Source: Amanita rubescens
Lineage: Eukaryota > Basidiomycota > Agaricomycetes > Agaricales > Amanitaceae
Length of the DNA: 64,000 nt
Direction: 5' to 3'
Assembly (NCBI GenBank): GCA_015039365.1
Contig: WION01000005.1
Span: 682,001-746,000, forward strand
Shown: positions 25,938 through 40,282 of the stretch, piece by piece
Layout: each line of letters starts with the position of its first letter
Position numbering within the stretch: position 1 is the stretch's first letter
The notes under the pieces: generated by a model
What the model was told of the DNA's origin: nothing
What the model saw: only the letters and a program-made list of their open reading frames with translations
Databases searched by the model: none
Position numbers and translations under genes: made by a program

Positions 25938-27280
25938 TTAAAGGAAGAGATATGTTGTAATGAAAACTGCGAGAGCAATGATGACAACAACCTGGAGAGG
26001 AACCCCAGTCCTGGTGATATATGGTGTCATCAACAATGTCCGATTCCCCTGCAACGGTGTCCACTTCTGACCGGCCTTTTCTTCTTTGCCTGAGCTCTGA
26101 CGTAGGGGTACCAGACGATGAGGTGTATTCGTTGCGTAATTGCGATTGTTCAAGCTCGAGCAAGACAGTGTTGTACCGCGTCAAGAGCTCCTGGAAGGCC
26201 GGATGAGATTCGATGTCGTCCAGTCGCACTTGGGCGGGAACAGGGACCTGCTTTGAGGTCTGCCGAGGAGGTGGGACAGGGAGAGGAGTAACATGATCTG
26301 GTTCAGGAGTTTGTGTGCGCTGTTCGGATACATATTCAGCTGGAGGCTCGAAGGCCGGAACCGGTAGAGGGGGAGGCTGGACTTGTAACCGGAAAGGTAA
26401 AACTTCAATGGGAACTTCACGCGTGGGCTCCTCATGGTCGTGTGACTCCTCTCGAGCAAACGAGTATTCGTTGTGGGGTGTAACAGATCGCTGTGGATCT
26501 TGTTTTGAGGGTTGTTGAACAACATCTTCGACAGCTTCTGCGAGTGGGTGGTGAACGCCGTTGGTCTGAGGTCGACGGTCTTCGGAAGCGGTTAAGTTAA
26601 AAATTACGGTCTGAACGATCAACACATACATCTGTAGAGGGGGCTGCTGGTTGTTGTTCCACTTCCTCGGGTAGGGGCTGACCGTCAGGTGGCAGGTACA
26701 CGACCTTCAACTTCTGCTGGTGGACTTTGTTGGTGTCGTCAGCACCTTCCGGCACCGCCCACTATAGCAAGAAGACATTAGTGACATCTACGTAACAATG
26801 AACAGGAAACGCACGATATCCTGCAGCGTCATTGTCCCTTTTTCAGGGGTGATAACTGTGCTTTGAATTAGGAACTTGTCCTTGCATCTAGCATTTGGTG
26901 GGGGATCCTCCTTCATTGCCTGCAACATGACTAGGCGAGCTGTTAGACGTAGTCTTGATGTACGTCAACTGCTATGACGTACCAGAAACCTCTACACTTT
27001 GACCCGGCTCCACTCTACCCGAATTTGGTCGTACACAGTACAACTGGAAGGGATGTCAGCTTTGGCGAGGGACACAACGAACGAGATACAGACTTTTGGG
27101 GCCGTTGTTTTGACCTTGAAGGCGATGGGTAGAGCATTGTTGTTCGTAATGGTCAGGGAACGTTTTGCAAGTTGAGTAAAAGGTCCTGAAATTATGGAGT
27201 TGAAATAAAATTGGAAGAAAGTGGAGTTGTTACGTACTGTGAAAACCGAGAGCAGTACTCGGGTGGAGAGCGACAGACAT
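25938..27280 (-). CDS. VAP/Scs2-type MSP-domain ER membrane protein
   Basis: The start at 27280 gives MSVALHPSTALGFH-RPFTQ, then an MSP domain (LAKRSLTITNNNALPIAFKV, KTTAPK-V) and downstream exons (MLQAMKEDPPPNARCKDKFL, ITPEKGTMTLQDI). A long Pro/Glu-rich linker with a coiled coil (LLTRYNTVLLELEQSQLRNE) follows. The tail anchor is VPLQVVVIIALAVFITTYLF. VAP proteins bind FFAT motifs and tether the ER to other membranes. The linker frame and the tail-anchor frame do not join: the break is at the C run 26003-26006 (minus strand TGGGGTT). One G fewer gives HQDWVPLQVVV. The alternative frame runs to 25810 with an unlikely sequence, so I end the gene at the anchored form. Confidence 0.88.
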
Positions 27281-27563
27281 GAGATTCTGCGGAGGAGAGT
27301 GAGTAGAGGAGAGATTGGAATGCCGACTAAAGAGCGAGCCGTGCACGTGGCTGCGTGCAATCTCGCCAAACATTCGAACCTTTTGAGGCGAAACAAACGC
27401 AAACTCTGCGAACTGTACTTTGGCCATGGGTGCCGTTTTCTCTTTAGCCCTATGCCTCTTATATTCTTGTCCTCATGTTCTCTGCGTGTCCTTCTATTAT
27501 TAATGACCATAGATAGTACTATACTAAGGTGAATGGTATCCTATGGTATATACATGTCGCCGT

Positions 27564-30500
27564 TCATGTTCGTTTGCTGAGGGCTTGCATTTGCACATAT
27601 TCGTAATAGTCTCCCCGTTTATTCAGCAATTGATCGTGCGTGCCGTGCTCGCTAACACTCCCCTCCTTGATGAAATAACTGCGGTGCGCCGTGAGTAATA
27701 CTTATTTGGTATGTCACCACGCGACTTACATGCAGTCTGCATTCTGGATCGTTGATAACCTGTGCGCGATCGCGATCGTGGTTCGGCCTCTAGATGCCTT
27801 ATCGAGGGCCTCCTGTACGACCTTCTCTGAAGCGGAGTCAAGAGCCGACGTCGCCTAAACAATGCGTCAGCTATAGGATCGGAGCAAAACGTAGAACAAT
27901 GAAAACATGCCTCAGTCCAGAAGGAGAACCTTGGGATTCCTTAATAGCGCACGAGCAATGGCAATGCGTTCTATCAGGAGTTACGTCAATATCATCTCAA
28001 AAATACGCGCGAATCCACAAACGTTTCTGTCCGCCAGATAACTGTGATCCCTTGCCGCCGACAAGTGTTTCAAAACCACTAGAAAGACATGAGCGGTGGT
28101 TTATGCCTAATTAAGTTGGCTTACTCAGGAAGCGAATTGATGAAATCGAGGATATTGGCATCTCGGCACACAGCTTCAAGCTCCTCTTGAGTAACTTCTG
28201 ACGCGGGCTTCACAGCCCCAAGCAGAATATTGAACCGAACAGTACCGGCATATAAAGTCGGTTCTTGTGAAACAAGAGCTAATTGTTTCCGATACTCCTG
28301 AACATTCAGCGATGTAATTAATTCGCCATCAAGCTACGGAAGGGGTCGGTGAGTTATAAAGGGATGACACTGGGGCTCTGCTCACGTATATTTCTCCCGC
28401 CAATGGGTCGTAGAATCGTTCAACTAGTTGGATACTGCGACAAAGGCATTGAGAAAGGCGAAAATCTCAAGAAAAAGGGCCTCACATTGTACTCTTTCCA
28501 CAACCGCTCGCACCGACTAGTGCAACGTAAGTACCCGGCTGAACCTCAATTCGAGAAGTCTCTCAATACGCGCACAGCAGGCCGCGTCGGGTAACGGAAG
28601 TGAATCCCTTCAAGGCGTAGACTGACCCTCCGTTTTCGCAGAGCTCAACTTTTTGCCTTCTGTGGACTCAGCGTCGATTTCCGGGACGGAATCAAGTAGC
28701 TTGATGATGTCCGAGCCAGCACCTTTCGCAGACGATATATCAGGAACGAATGAGAAGACGTTTCCAGCCTGAATAGAGCTGAACGTCGTGCACTGTTGAA
28801 CGTGTGTGAGTCATCGCCTCAACAATTTTATGCGTCAGTGCTCACCATCAGGCCCGCGAAGAAATGGAAGGTGGTAGTTTCCAAGCGTGATACCAGGATG
28901 GACCCGTACCAGAACACAAGAGCAATGACAAAGAACACCATTGCCTGCGATATGGCATACAATCCATTACTCCACAAAGCATTGCGGTTTGACCTTTGCA
29001 GCGGCTCTTCAAGACTCTCGCTGTACAGTCTGCAGCAGTCATCTTCCCTGGTCAAAGAAGCGACGGTGCGAATAGCTCCCGCTGCTTCACAAGCAAGCTG
29101 AGCAGAATCCTCGTGCGCGCTTTTGTTGACTTGATCTTTCATGACGACCACCCTCTAAACAGAAATGAGCATCTCCACTCGTAAATAACGAACTCCACTC
29201 ACAAGTCGAATGTATCCGGTAGAGATGACTAGTGGCATGCACGCTGATAGCAGACAATAAGAAACAGTTCGAAGACGCCCAGAAAACGCACCAATTCCAA
29301 CAAGCGCAAGTTTCCATATAAATATCAGGCCAATGACAGAGCCGGTAATGAGGGTTGAGATACTCTGGATAATGCTGAGGAAGGTTTAGTTGTATTAATA
29401 TCATCCAGCATCGGTGGAAAAACTCACGTTCCAAGGGTAATCCCAGCCAGCCCATTGACCTTTTGGGGATTGTCACTCAGGTTTGCAGTTAGAGCACCCG
29501 TCTTAAAATAACTTTCAGCCAATCTCAAGATCTGGCAATACGAGCGAACTTACGCTATGCTCATCCTTGTCAAAGTACTCGACTGAAAGCACATCAGCAA
29601 GGGAACGTTTGTATAACGAGAGTGTCGGCTTACTGTCTTGTCTTAGGATAGCCTTGAAGCTCAAAGAACGCAATTTCGCAGTGAGACGAGCAGCGGCCCC
29701 AGAAAACAAATAAACTTGAGATCCCATAGTGACAGTCGCGCCAATTGCAATAATGAAGAAATATAGGGCATTAAGGTCTCCTTGCACCCGGCGTTCGTGT
29801 GGATCAGTAAGTGAAAACATTTGGATGGTCTTTGCAAATATAAGTCCAAATGCCGGATAAACTCCTCCAGTCACTGCAGAAGTCAGCAACAGTAATTCCC
29901 AATCAAACTGAAGACCTACCAATCGCGCCAATGGAACCAAATAAATAACTACGCCAAGACTCTTTGATGATCTTGCCCATTCGGAAGAAGAGATAAGTCA
30001 AACTATAGTCCGGCTCTTTTCCTTTTTCTGCCTGTTTCTTCTGCTCCATGATCTCGCTCGATAATGAATGACCCGTGTTCTTTCGACCAAGAGGAACTTC
30101 TTCGCGAGCGGCCTTTTCGATATCATCAGAGTCTTTGATATCACCAACATCGTCCGTTGTATCACGAAGTTTCTGGGCTTGCACTAAGCGTGCGTAAGCA
30201 CCATTAGCCGAAAGGAGCTCGTTATGAGTTCCTTGTTCCAAAAGTTGACCTTCGCCCATGACATAGATCACATTCGCATCCTTGATAGTAGATAAACGAT
30301 GTGCGATTGTGATCGTCGTGCGACCTGATTAAAGAATGAGCTACGACACGAATGCTATTTGAAGAGGTCATACCGGCAGCGGCTTTGTCTAGCGCATCTT
30401 GCACAATTCCTTCTGACTGCGTATCTAATGCACTGGTTGCTTCGTCGAGGAGTAAGATCCTTGGATCAGAGACTATAGCGCGTGCAATAGCAACACGTTG

Positions 30501-32546
30501 TTTCTGCCCTCCAGAAAGCAGGAATCCTCGTTCACCGACCATAGTATCATAGCCATTGGGGAGCTTAGAAATGAAGCCGTCTGCATTTGATTTGATACAA
30601 GCCTCCTTGACCAAGGCGAGTTTCTCCTCGGGCGAAGCATGCTCGTGTTTGGTTCCGATAAGTCCGTGTTCGACATTGCCTCTGATAGTCGTCGCAAACA
30701 ATGTCGGCTCCTGAGACACAAGACCAATCTGTGAGCGTAACCACTTCACATTCAAATCCTTGACATTTGTGCCATCAAATCTGACAGTGCCAGATAGCGG
30801 ATCGTAGAATCTTTCGACGAGAGAAATGACGGTTGATTTTCCTGAACCAGATGCGCCGACAAGGGCTGCAGTTTTTCCAGCGCGGAACGTGATTGACAGG
30901 CCTTTAACAACCTCGACATTAGGGCGCGAGGGATAGTTGAAACGAACGTCCTCAAAGCTAATCTCGCCATTAACACTCTCAGGTCGAAGACCTTCTGGAT
31001 TGGCCGAGTCGATCTCTGGAACACGATCAATGACGGCATAAATCTTCGAGGCAGCACCACGAGCATTGCTAATAGCTATCAAAAACAATTTAAGCGGATG
31101 AATATTTTAAGTTCTATGAATACACACCTTGCAATTCCGGAGCGAGCATTGCAAGGGAGAACGAACCAATTAATATAGACATAATGACGTTGACGACAAC
31201 TCCAGCGTTAGCTAAAAAAAGAGTCTTAAAGACAATTAGACAGACGACAAGAATAGACGTACCGCGTCCTTCGTTAATAAGTGTGGTACCGAAATCAAAA
31301 GCTACAGGGCAAACGTTAGGACTACTGATGATAAGAGATTAATGACTTTACCGAGAGCGTAAGAGGCATAGATCACGAAAAACATGATAGCCAATCCAAA
31401 ACCATGCCAGATAGCAGCCTTTGCATTGAGACGGCGAGACGTGTCAACGTGTCCGTCGTACAGACCAGAGAGAACCTTTTGAGTTCCAAAGGCCTGCGCT
31501 GTGCGAATAGTTGATATAACCTCTTCAGCAAGAGTACCACTTTCAGCTACATGTTTCAACGAGAGTCTACGATTCTTCTTAAGTATATAGCTGATCTGGC
31601 ACGGCGTGGACACTCACTGGAGATATTTAGACATTGTCTTGTTCATAATGGCGCCAGTGATACCGATACATGGCAATATCGAAGAAAGCGCGAGCGCCAA
31701 TCGCCATGATCGAGCATATGCAAGTATGAAACCGGTAAGGAAGGCGGCCATAAACTGGGTGACAAGTGCCACTTTCTCTGACGTGCCTTGTTGGATCAGA
31801 TCTGCAAATTCCCTTCGAATCAAGAAAAAAGAAATAAAAGGAGAGCCCTTACGTGTGTCAGTTTGAATTCGAGTCGCAACCTCGCCAGCTCCAACGGTAT
31901 CAAAGAAAGCGATATCTTGACGAAGAACAGCTTGCAGATATCTTTCTCTCACGCGTTTCGCATTGACCTCGCCAGTATATGTCCATATGAGCATGTACGC
32001 ATAGGTGCAGAAAAAGATGGCAACACCTGACGAAGGTCAATGATGCCGAGATGATATATAAAACTAGTAGTTACCAATGTAGGCCAGATAAGAAGCATTC
32101 AAGGCAGCCCCACGCCTAAAAGAAGCTGCAGCTGCAGGAAGCTGATCTCGGGCGCCAGGAACGCCTTGTGCAATTTCGTTCAGTACTGTACCGAATTGGA
32201 CGAAGTCTTGGGTTAAGTTGCCGAAAAGGAGTGTCATTAAAGGTTGGGCCGCGCCTGTTGCTGCAGCACATATCAAACCAATGATGTTTAAAAAAAGCTC
32301 AAATTTGGTTGCAAAACTGTGTAAAAGTTACAGATGGGTAGAGCAATTTAAAGGCGATACGAACCGAAAGAGAGAGAGAAAAGAAACGGGAGCCAAAATT
32401 GGTTCCGTCGGAGGCCGTACATCGGTTTCTATTTCTTCCTGTTTCTCGGGATCTGGCAGAGAATCGGCCTTCATACGAGAGAAGAAGGATATCCGCCTTG
32501 GTTTTTCGACGATGGTCGCGGCAGAGACAGGCCGCGAGGCAGACAT
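27564..32546 (-). CDS. Full-size ABCB (MDR/Pmd1-type) ABC transporter; NBD2 contains apparent frameshifts
   Basis: Architecture TMD1-NBD1-TMD2-NBD2, about 1,320 residues, starting [18 protein letters not shown] at 32546. NBD1 has Walker [10 protein letters not shown], signature LSGGQKQR and Walker [16 protein letters not shown]2 has [17 protein letters not shown] and a C-terminus [20 protein letters not shown]. The plasma-membrane ABCB pumps export hydrophobic drugs and lipids. NBD2 shows three single-base disruptions: near 28624, at 28550-28551 just before Walker A ([18 protein letters not shown]), and at 27914, where the Walker B DE is written GAC-T-GAG. The intron right after it (27855-27910) is GC-AG. 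TMD1, NBD1 and TMD2 look intact. Divergent from the AGC kinase. Confidence 0.9.
27855..27910 (-). other. GC-AG intron in the ABCB gene
   Basis: A 56-nt intron on the minus strand, GCATGT...TTGTTTAG, splitting the Walker B/D-loop as [12 protein letters not shown]. No GT donor preserves this conserved motif. Confidence 0.65.
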
Positions 32547-33003
32547 CGTGCAGGGCCGAAATTACAGTTAGTGTGGGACAAGGTCAAGGGAACGTCGACA
32601 GCAACTTGTGTACAGAAAGCTCGCTATATGTATCCTAACGGAGAACGGCAGAAGAGACGTAATCATACTGACAACATGATTCCGCAGAGTCTAATCTTGT
32701 CTAACTCCCTCCGAGTCATATAACGTGTATGTTCGGCAGTCATCAGGGCCTTTTCTTGATCTTGCCGGTGCCGCGTCCGAGCCGTGGTAACTGACTAGAC
32801 GCGCGCGTACGCCGCACATTCAATCTTAGACTCTCGAAGGTGGTAACGCTGCATTAAATTTACAATATTACGATATACATACTCCATACGCGCTTCAGAA
32901 GGCGGTAATTACGGTCTCTACATGTGGATGATGTGACGCGTGACGATCAGACACGTCGCTCTGACACCATTCCAACAGTTAGCAATCTTGAGTTTGATAC
33001 GAC
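32547..33003. promoter_or_regulatory. Divergent intergenic region ABCB / AGC kinase
   Basis: 457 bp between the two start codons, the widest divergent promoter here. It is locally AT-rich near 32850-32890. No consensus element could be identified with confidence. Confidence 0.4.
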
Positions 33004-35184
<2,181 letters not shown>

Positions 35185-35411
35185 GCGGAACAATACTATT
35201 TAACTTTCGGTACCCTAACCTCTCTGCAAGTTACCCCCTGCTACTCGATGGATTTCGCTTCGCTACTCTTTTGATATCATTTGTATTGATAGTCATTTGC
35301 AGCACTGCCTTGTTTGTATAAATTTCAGTTGACCTGGTATTTATTCCTTCCGGGTTGGAACTATATTAGGTCTTATTTTCCCACATATTTCTGTAGCATG
35401 AACGGCCATCC

Positions 35412-36655
35412 ATGGCGACAGTCAGCCATACCATATACTCGCACTATGATCCGAAGGACCGCAAAAGGCTAGAGCGAGAGACCGGCCAGCTGGAGGATGA
35501 AATTGAAGCAGCCGAATCATGGGTCACACAGCCGCCAAAATACAGGAAGCAGGGACCAGCTCCTCGATTCGTAGCAGCAACGTCAATCTACGACACATGG
35601 GATGTTGTCCATGCCAGCTCTTCACGTCAGAAATTAAACCAGACAGACGAACGTGCTGGGATTGGAAGTGAAACCGTCAACTGGTATCGTTCTTTGAGGG
35701 GCAGCTTTGTAGACGAGGAAGCCACAGTCGATCGGTCCTTCGTCAGCACCACCAGCTGCTGCGCCAGAAACAACGACATCATCGGTTTCCGAAGGGACTC
35801 GCATATCCGTGAAGCGAGATAAGAACAATTGGTTTATCATGAAAGCGACTCAGTCTGAACCATCGAGCTCTCGCACAACACCCGCACCCACACTGGCAGA
35901 TATACTAGCTCGAGATCCTCCTCCAAAGCCCAATGAGCGCAAGTATACGCCGCCAGTATGGCTCGAGATCGGGCCAGGTAACAAGGGGTTCGCCATGCTT
36001 CAAAAGAGCGGTTGGAGCGAAGGCGAAGCTCTCGGTCCTGACGTTCTCCGTTGGAAACGGAAAACTGATGAGATGAATGGTGATCTATTTAGGGATGAAC
36101 GAAGTGGGGCTAATGTCAGGGTTTGGGGCAAGGGAATGGGAATGGGAAATGGGAAATGGCCACCCCTAGATGTGAATCAGGTACGGCCGAAGGAAGTCAT
36201 TGACCTGACATCGTCAGACTCAGGTTCTGATGGAGAGCATGAGGTCGACGCCGATGATCCCGAGAAGCCGGCCAAGATCGTCAAATCTGAATTTGTCGAG
36301 CGGGAGTTCCACGGGCCGTCATTGCCCGTCTCGCCTGAACCTAATGAGACCAACGACGGAGATGTTGATGACGTTGATTCAGCATATGGCCGGAAAGCGT
36401 TGCTCACTCCGCTCGCAACAAGGCTGAAAATCTGATAGGCTTGGAATCGGGCTAAAGGCAAAGACGTTCGGGCCGTACAAGGAGTCTAAAAAGCGTGTCA
36501 CACATAGTGCTGCTGCATTAGCTGCGCATATTAGGGGAGCCGAAGAACTTCGAAAGCAAAAGAATGCGATGGGGCGTGGCCGAAAGGGGTTTGAGAGGCA
36601 GTACAAAAGGGCAGCGATGAAAAGAGAAATGATGCTGGCATACATGAATAGTTGA
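35412..36655 (+). CDS. G-patch domain protein, two apparent one-base insertions
   Basis: The start at 35412 gives MATVSHTIYSHYDPKDRKRL and a charged N-terminus. A single split G-patch follows: GNKGFAMLQKSGWSEGEALG, then a long acidic insert (VIDLTSSDSGSDGEHEVD, a SUMO-interacting-like patch), then LKSDRLGIGLKAKTFGPYKE and a basic tail ending MLAYMNS. G-patch proteins bind RNA and activate DEAH helicases. The frame changes within 35716-35760, where TTSSVSEGTRISVKRDKNNW continues the protein in the +1 frame. It changes again at the A run 36427-36430: dropping one A turns the stop-containing LKI into LKSDRLGIG. It resembles GPANK1-type proteins only in the G-patch; the pathway is unknown. Confidence 0.78.
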
Positions 36656-36820
36656 TATCTCCTTTCACCTCAAGGTCGCGCACGAACTTTGCATTTGACA
36701 ATATTTTAATATCCAATTCTAACGTGATGTATATGTACAACGGTAGCCCGGATCTATTGTTTATGATAACGAAATAAAAATGCGTACGAGAAGGACAACA
36801 ATCAGCCACGAGCCACGAAT

Positions 36821-38602
36821 CTATAACGACGAAGGGTCGTCCCATGCGTACTTGGTTGATTCGCATTTGACGGCCGCGACGTACATTTTGAGCCACTGGA
36901 ATCATCTCCCTGCTGAGCTGATTGCACCTTCTGACATCTATTCGTTGCAATCGCTGCGCACCCACGGCAAGTTGAGGTGCCCGCTTAGCAAATGCCTTGG
37001 ATCGCGCATGCGCTGCGGCCGACGCCGACGCCGACGAGATGATGGCTGATGGAGATGGGTGAAATCGTGCATATGCATTTGGATTGGGCGGGAGCCGCGA
37101 TTCGATAACCATCCGAAGAGAATCCCAGTCGTACGAGGTACAACCATCCAGCATTAAGGTCTCCAACCGGGGGCAGACCCAAGGCTGAGGCGTGGACAAG
37201 ACCTAAATGGTGTTAATCAGTCGAGAAGAAATTCAGCTTATACATACTCACCCTCATGAGGTCGGGTGAAACGTCCTCGGTATCTATGAGTTCGAGCGAA
37301 GTCAGCGATGGGACCCGACGTAGGAGATTCAGCAGCATCAACTCGCTGAACAAGCATGAATCCATCCGCAGGCGTTTCAGAGGTAGGCGCGTCAATGCTT
37401 GGTTGTACACGGCATTGAGCACTGGAGTCACGTTCCCAAGATAGCCTAGCTCCAGCGAGGAAAGATTAGGGAACGTTATGTGATTCATGACATGCCTGAC
37501 GAGCGCTACGTCTACATAACAGAATGAAGCTTTGGTCAAGCGTAGGAGATGAGCTGCCTTTCCTGACGATACCCAATTAGTAGCGTCGTCCAACGGCGCC
37601 TGGCAATGAACAGCGTCGCCATACAAAATGTTGCGCAATGATAATTCTTCAAGCTCCGGACAGTTGCAGAGAACTGTGACCAGAGCAGATGGTGAGGGCG
37701 CTAGTCCATTGAAGTAACCATCTAGCTTGAGTGCATGGAGTCGACGTAGAACGCCAACGTCCCACCCAAAATGGAAAGAGGTAAAGGAACATGATTGAAG
37801 GCGGGGAGTATGACCTTTGAAGAGGGGCAAAGCGCTTAAACTGCGTTCGTCTTGAATAGAATGCTGTACGTGGACAGTCAACGTTTCCAAGCGAGGCGCA
37901 TCCTCTTGGCACCGCTGAAGTATCGCATTGACCTGCTGCCGATTGGGTACACAGACATGTAGTGATTTGATCCGCCAAATAGAAGGTCGAAGCAAGTCCA
38001 TCGCAAGAATCACCTGTTCTGTTATACTTATCGTGTAATCCATTCGGAAGTCTATGACAACTTCCAAAGGGTATGACTTGGACCGCTCCAGTTTACGACG
38101 TGCTTTCTCTAGAGAGTGATGTTGGCTGATCGTAATTTTTGCCCATAGCACTGGAGTGTTTAATACTACATCTGCCCAATGATGGCTCCAGCATATGTGA
38201 GATAGCGCTTCTCGCAGCACAAATGACTCACCAAACGAGCATTAGTGTTGATAGCATTACAGGGTTTTCCCCGGCACCAAGCACCGCATCGACAAATATA
38301 GAAGATAAAAGCTCGCCAGGCAGTCGATGGACTGGAGATTGAGAGCGTACAGCACGCTCCAGCCTAGCTTCTAATTCATGTCTCTGCCTCATCAGCGATG
38401 TCATTTGCGAGTCGATCGAGTGTAACGCATCGCGCAAGTCAGAAACTAATGAATCTGGACGAGGGCGATGATAACGGAAGTCGTCCGCAACGTAAGATTT
38501 CAGAGGGGGAGTCGAGTAGCCAAAATCCGCGGCAGACAGTTTCCTGTGGAGTGCCGGAGTAAAAGCATTCAAGGTTGGCATGTAAAGCGGTACTGGGGAC
38601 AT
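36821..38602 (-). CDS. Agaricomycete-type F-box protein with leucine-rich C-terminal region
   Basis: The start at 38602 gives MSPVPLYMPTLNAFTPALHR. A helical segment (DALHSIDSQMTSLMRQRHEL) precedes the F-box, VHRLPGELLSSIFVDAVL, which continues across an intron to a WADVVLNTPVLWAKI segment. Degenerate leucine-rich repeats follow for about 380 residues (PRLETLTVHVQHS, CPELEELSLRNIL, FPNLSSLELGYL, RLETLMLDGC). F-box proteins recruit substrates to SCF ubiquitin ligases through Skp1; the substrate is unknown. The last exon has IDVRRCNQLSREMI, then frame-shifts at GG 36898-36899. With one base fewer it reads QWLKMYVAAVKCESTKYAWD and stops at 36821, the usual end of this family. Such F-box genes are greatly expanded in mushrooms. 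Confidence 0.85.
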
Positions 38603-39065
38603 GTAGGTCGTGTGTCCGTGAGGATTCGGGTAGGACAGAGTAAGGTTGCTAGCAGGCTAATATAAGCTGGGAGCCGAATGTAGTGTGTCAGAAGACCCGG
38701 ACACGACGCATTGATGAACGTTTGGATCAACTCACCTTGGCTTAGCAAAAATTAATGCTGCACGTAAAATACGAAGGGAGGGCTAGGGGATGCCCAGGTC
38801 TCGCTTATAAGGCCATCTAGTAGGGCCATGGATAGCCGATAAAGGTATGTGCGGCAACCCAAACTCGTCTCTTTGTGTTCTGTTCTGACACGAGGCGCAC
38901 AGCATGTACAGAGATTCCCTCGTAGCGGGTAAGGGGTCCCAAAAACACTTGATGGCGACTGCAACGTGGACGATGGGAATGAAAACCCAAAGCACGAGGG
39001 CTGAAACGAGGCAAACTCAACGTCATTCCTGGCTTCTTGTTCCCACAGCATGTTACTAACATATT
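38603..39065. other. Intergenic, F-box / PQ-loop genes
   Basis: About 460 bp between the F-box start and the PQ-loop gene 3' end, same strand. No coding signal accepted. Overlapping short frames on the minus strand are intronic or 3'-UTR noise downstream of the PQ-loop stop. Confidence 0.45.
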
Positions 39066-40196
39066 TCACAAAAATACAGACATCTGCTCGTGCTCTACAG
39101 AACGGTAATAGAAGATCTGACCCACAACCTATTGGTACGTCTGTTAGACAATCATGGCCCCAATCCATGTCTTGACTTACAAGAATATCCATAAATACAG
39201 TCAAGCCACTTCCTGAACAATGGTCATTGTTATAAGACAAATTCGTCGCTTAGTGGGCGTACCTGCTAACCAGCTTGCATTCATCATTAGGTACTCTGTG
39301 TCCATACTTTTGGCGCAAATTGAGAGTGTATATGTCACATTACCCAATATTGCAAAGAAGAACAGGGCGGGCGATAAGCCTTCACACCTGGTTTTGAAAT
39401 TTTTGACTGATCTGAATGAGCGTCTCATTCTGCTTATTCGGATGTGGACCTACAGATCTGCGGGATTCGAGCTCCGAGCTGCAAACGGAATTAGAGTTGT
39501 GCATCAGTTGAAACAAAGCAACGGACATATAATAAGGCACTTGTCCAACCCAAAGATTGGATTAACCATTGAGGTGCTTGTAGTGGGTTCGTTGGTTCCA
39601 CCTCCGATCGGATTTGCTCACTAAGCGACCAGGCGCCGATGCCTACCAAGAAAACGAAGCAAGTTGCACACGCATAGCGGATCACGAGTGCCGATGCAGA
39701 AACGGTGTTGGGGGGCTGGCGGCCGCGATCGGCGGCTAGTAACGGTTCCCGATCTTCCGTCGTTGGAACCGTTATCGAGTTGCGCTTCCACCGGTAGTAG
39801 TATATTTGTCCTAACAGGGTCATATCGCATATGGTGTACTGGCGATCATCAGCTAGATAACCTCGAGCTCTTGGGGACTCACATAGACGCCTAGAATGAT
39901 GACAGTGGGTAGCAGATTAGCGAGTATGGCTCCAAAAAGATTGCCAATGTCCCCCAGAAGCCATATTACGACGAAAAGTACGCTCAGTCCTTCGCCCGAT
40001 TGCAAAAGGAAATTTTCATAGATCTGAGGCGAGTAAACGACAATCCTGCAGGGGCGTCAGTGGAATTCGCGAATGCGGTGTAAAAAAATGACCAGCAGGC
40101 AATAGAGATCCAACCAAGCTGTTTCTGGTTAATCAGTTATCCCATAATCAACTGAATCAGGCTCACGATTGCGCTGAGGCTATCTGCACTGGTCAT
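39066..40196 (-). CDS. PQ-loop repeat membrane protein (Ypq1/PQLC2-like vacuolar basic amino acid transporter)
   Basis: Seven-TM protein with two PQ-loop motifs. The start at 40196 gives MTSADSLSAI, then through a short intron to QLGWISIACWIVVYSPQIYE (first PQ). Next come LSVLFVVIWLLGDIGNLFGA, LPTVIILGVYYTICDMTLLG and QIYYYRWKR, then a cytosolic linker. The second half has LIQSLGWTSALLYLGARIPQ (second PQ), VKNFKTRCEGLSPALFFFAI and YLMMNASWLAGSGLTVFMDI, ending VVGQIFYYRSVEHEQMSVFL. Ypq proteins export Lys/Arg from the vacuole. Splice junctions keep frame throughout. Divergent from PHB2, with 86 bp between start codons. Confidence 0.9.
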
Positions 40197-40282
40197 CGGC
40201 ACCTTGTGATCCAGTGACGTTTGTGTGACATATTGTCGCGTCACTAGGTTGCCTATTCTGGCCGACGCAATTATTCTCTCCA
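40197..40282. promoter_or_regulatory. Compact divergent promoter PQ-loop / PHB2
   Basis: 86 bp between start codons of two intact genes. It contains a CGTCACTAGG-type stretch but no certain element. Confidence 0.4.

Noticed and set aside
36938..37182. Arg-rich short frames in the F-box gene
   Set aside because: They are out-of-frame shadows of the CGACGC-type alanine/serine codon run in the real F-box exon.
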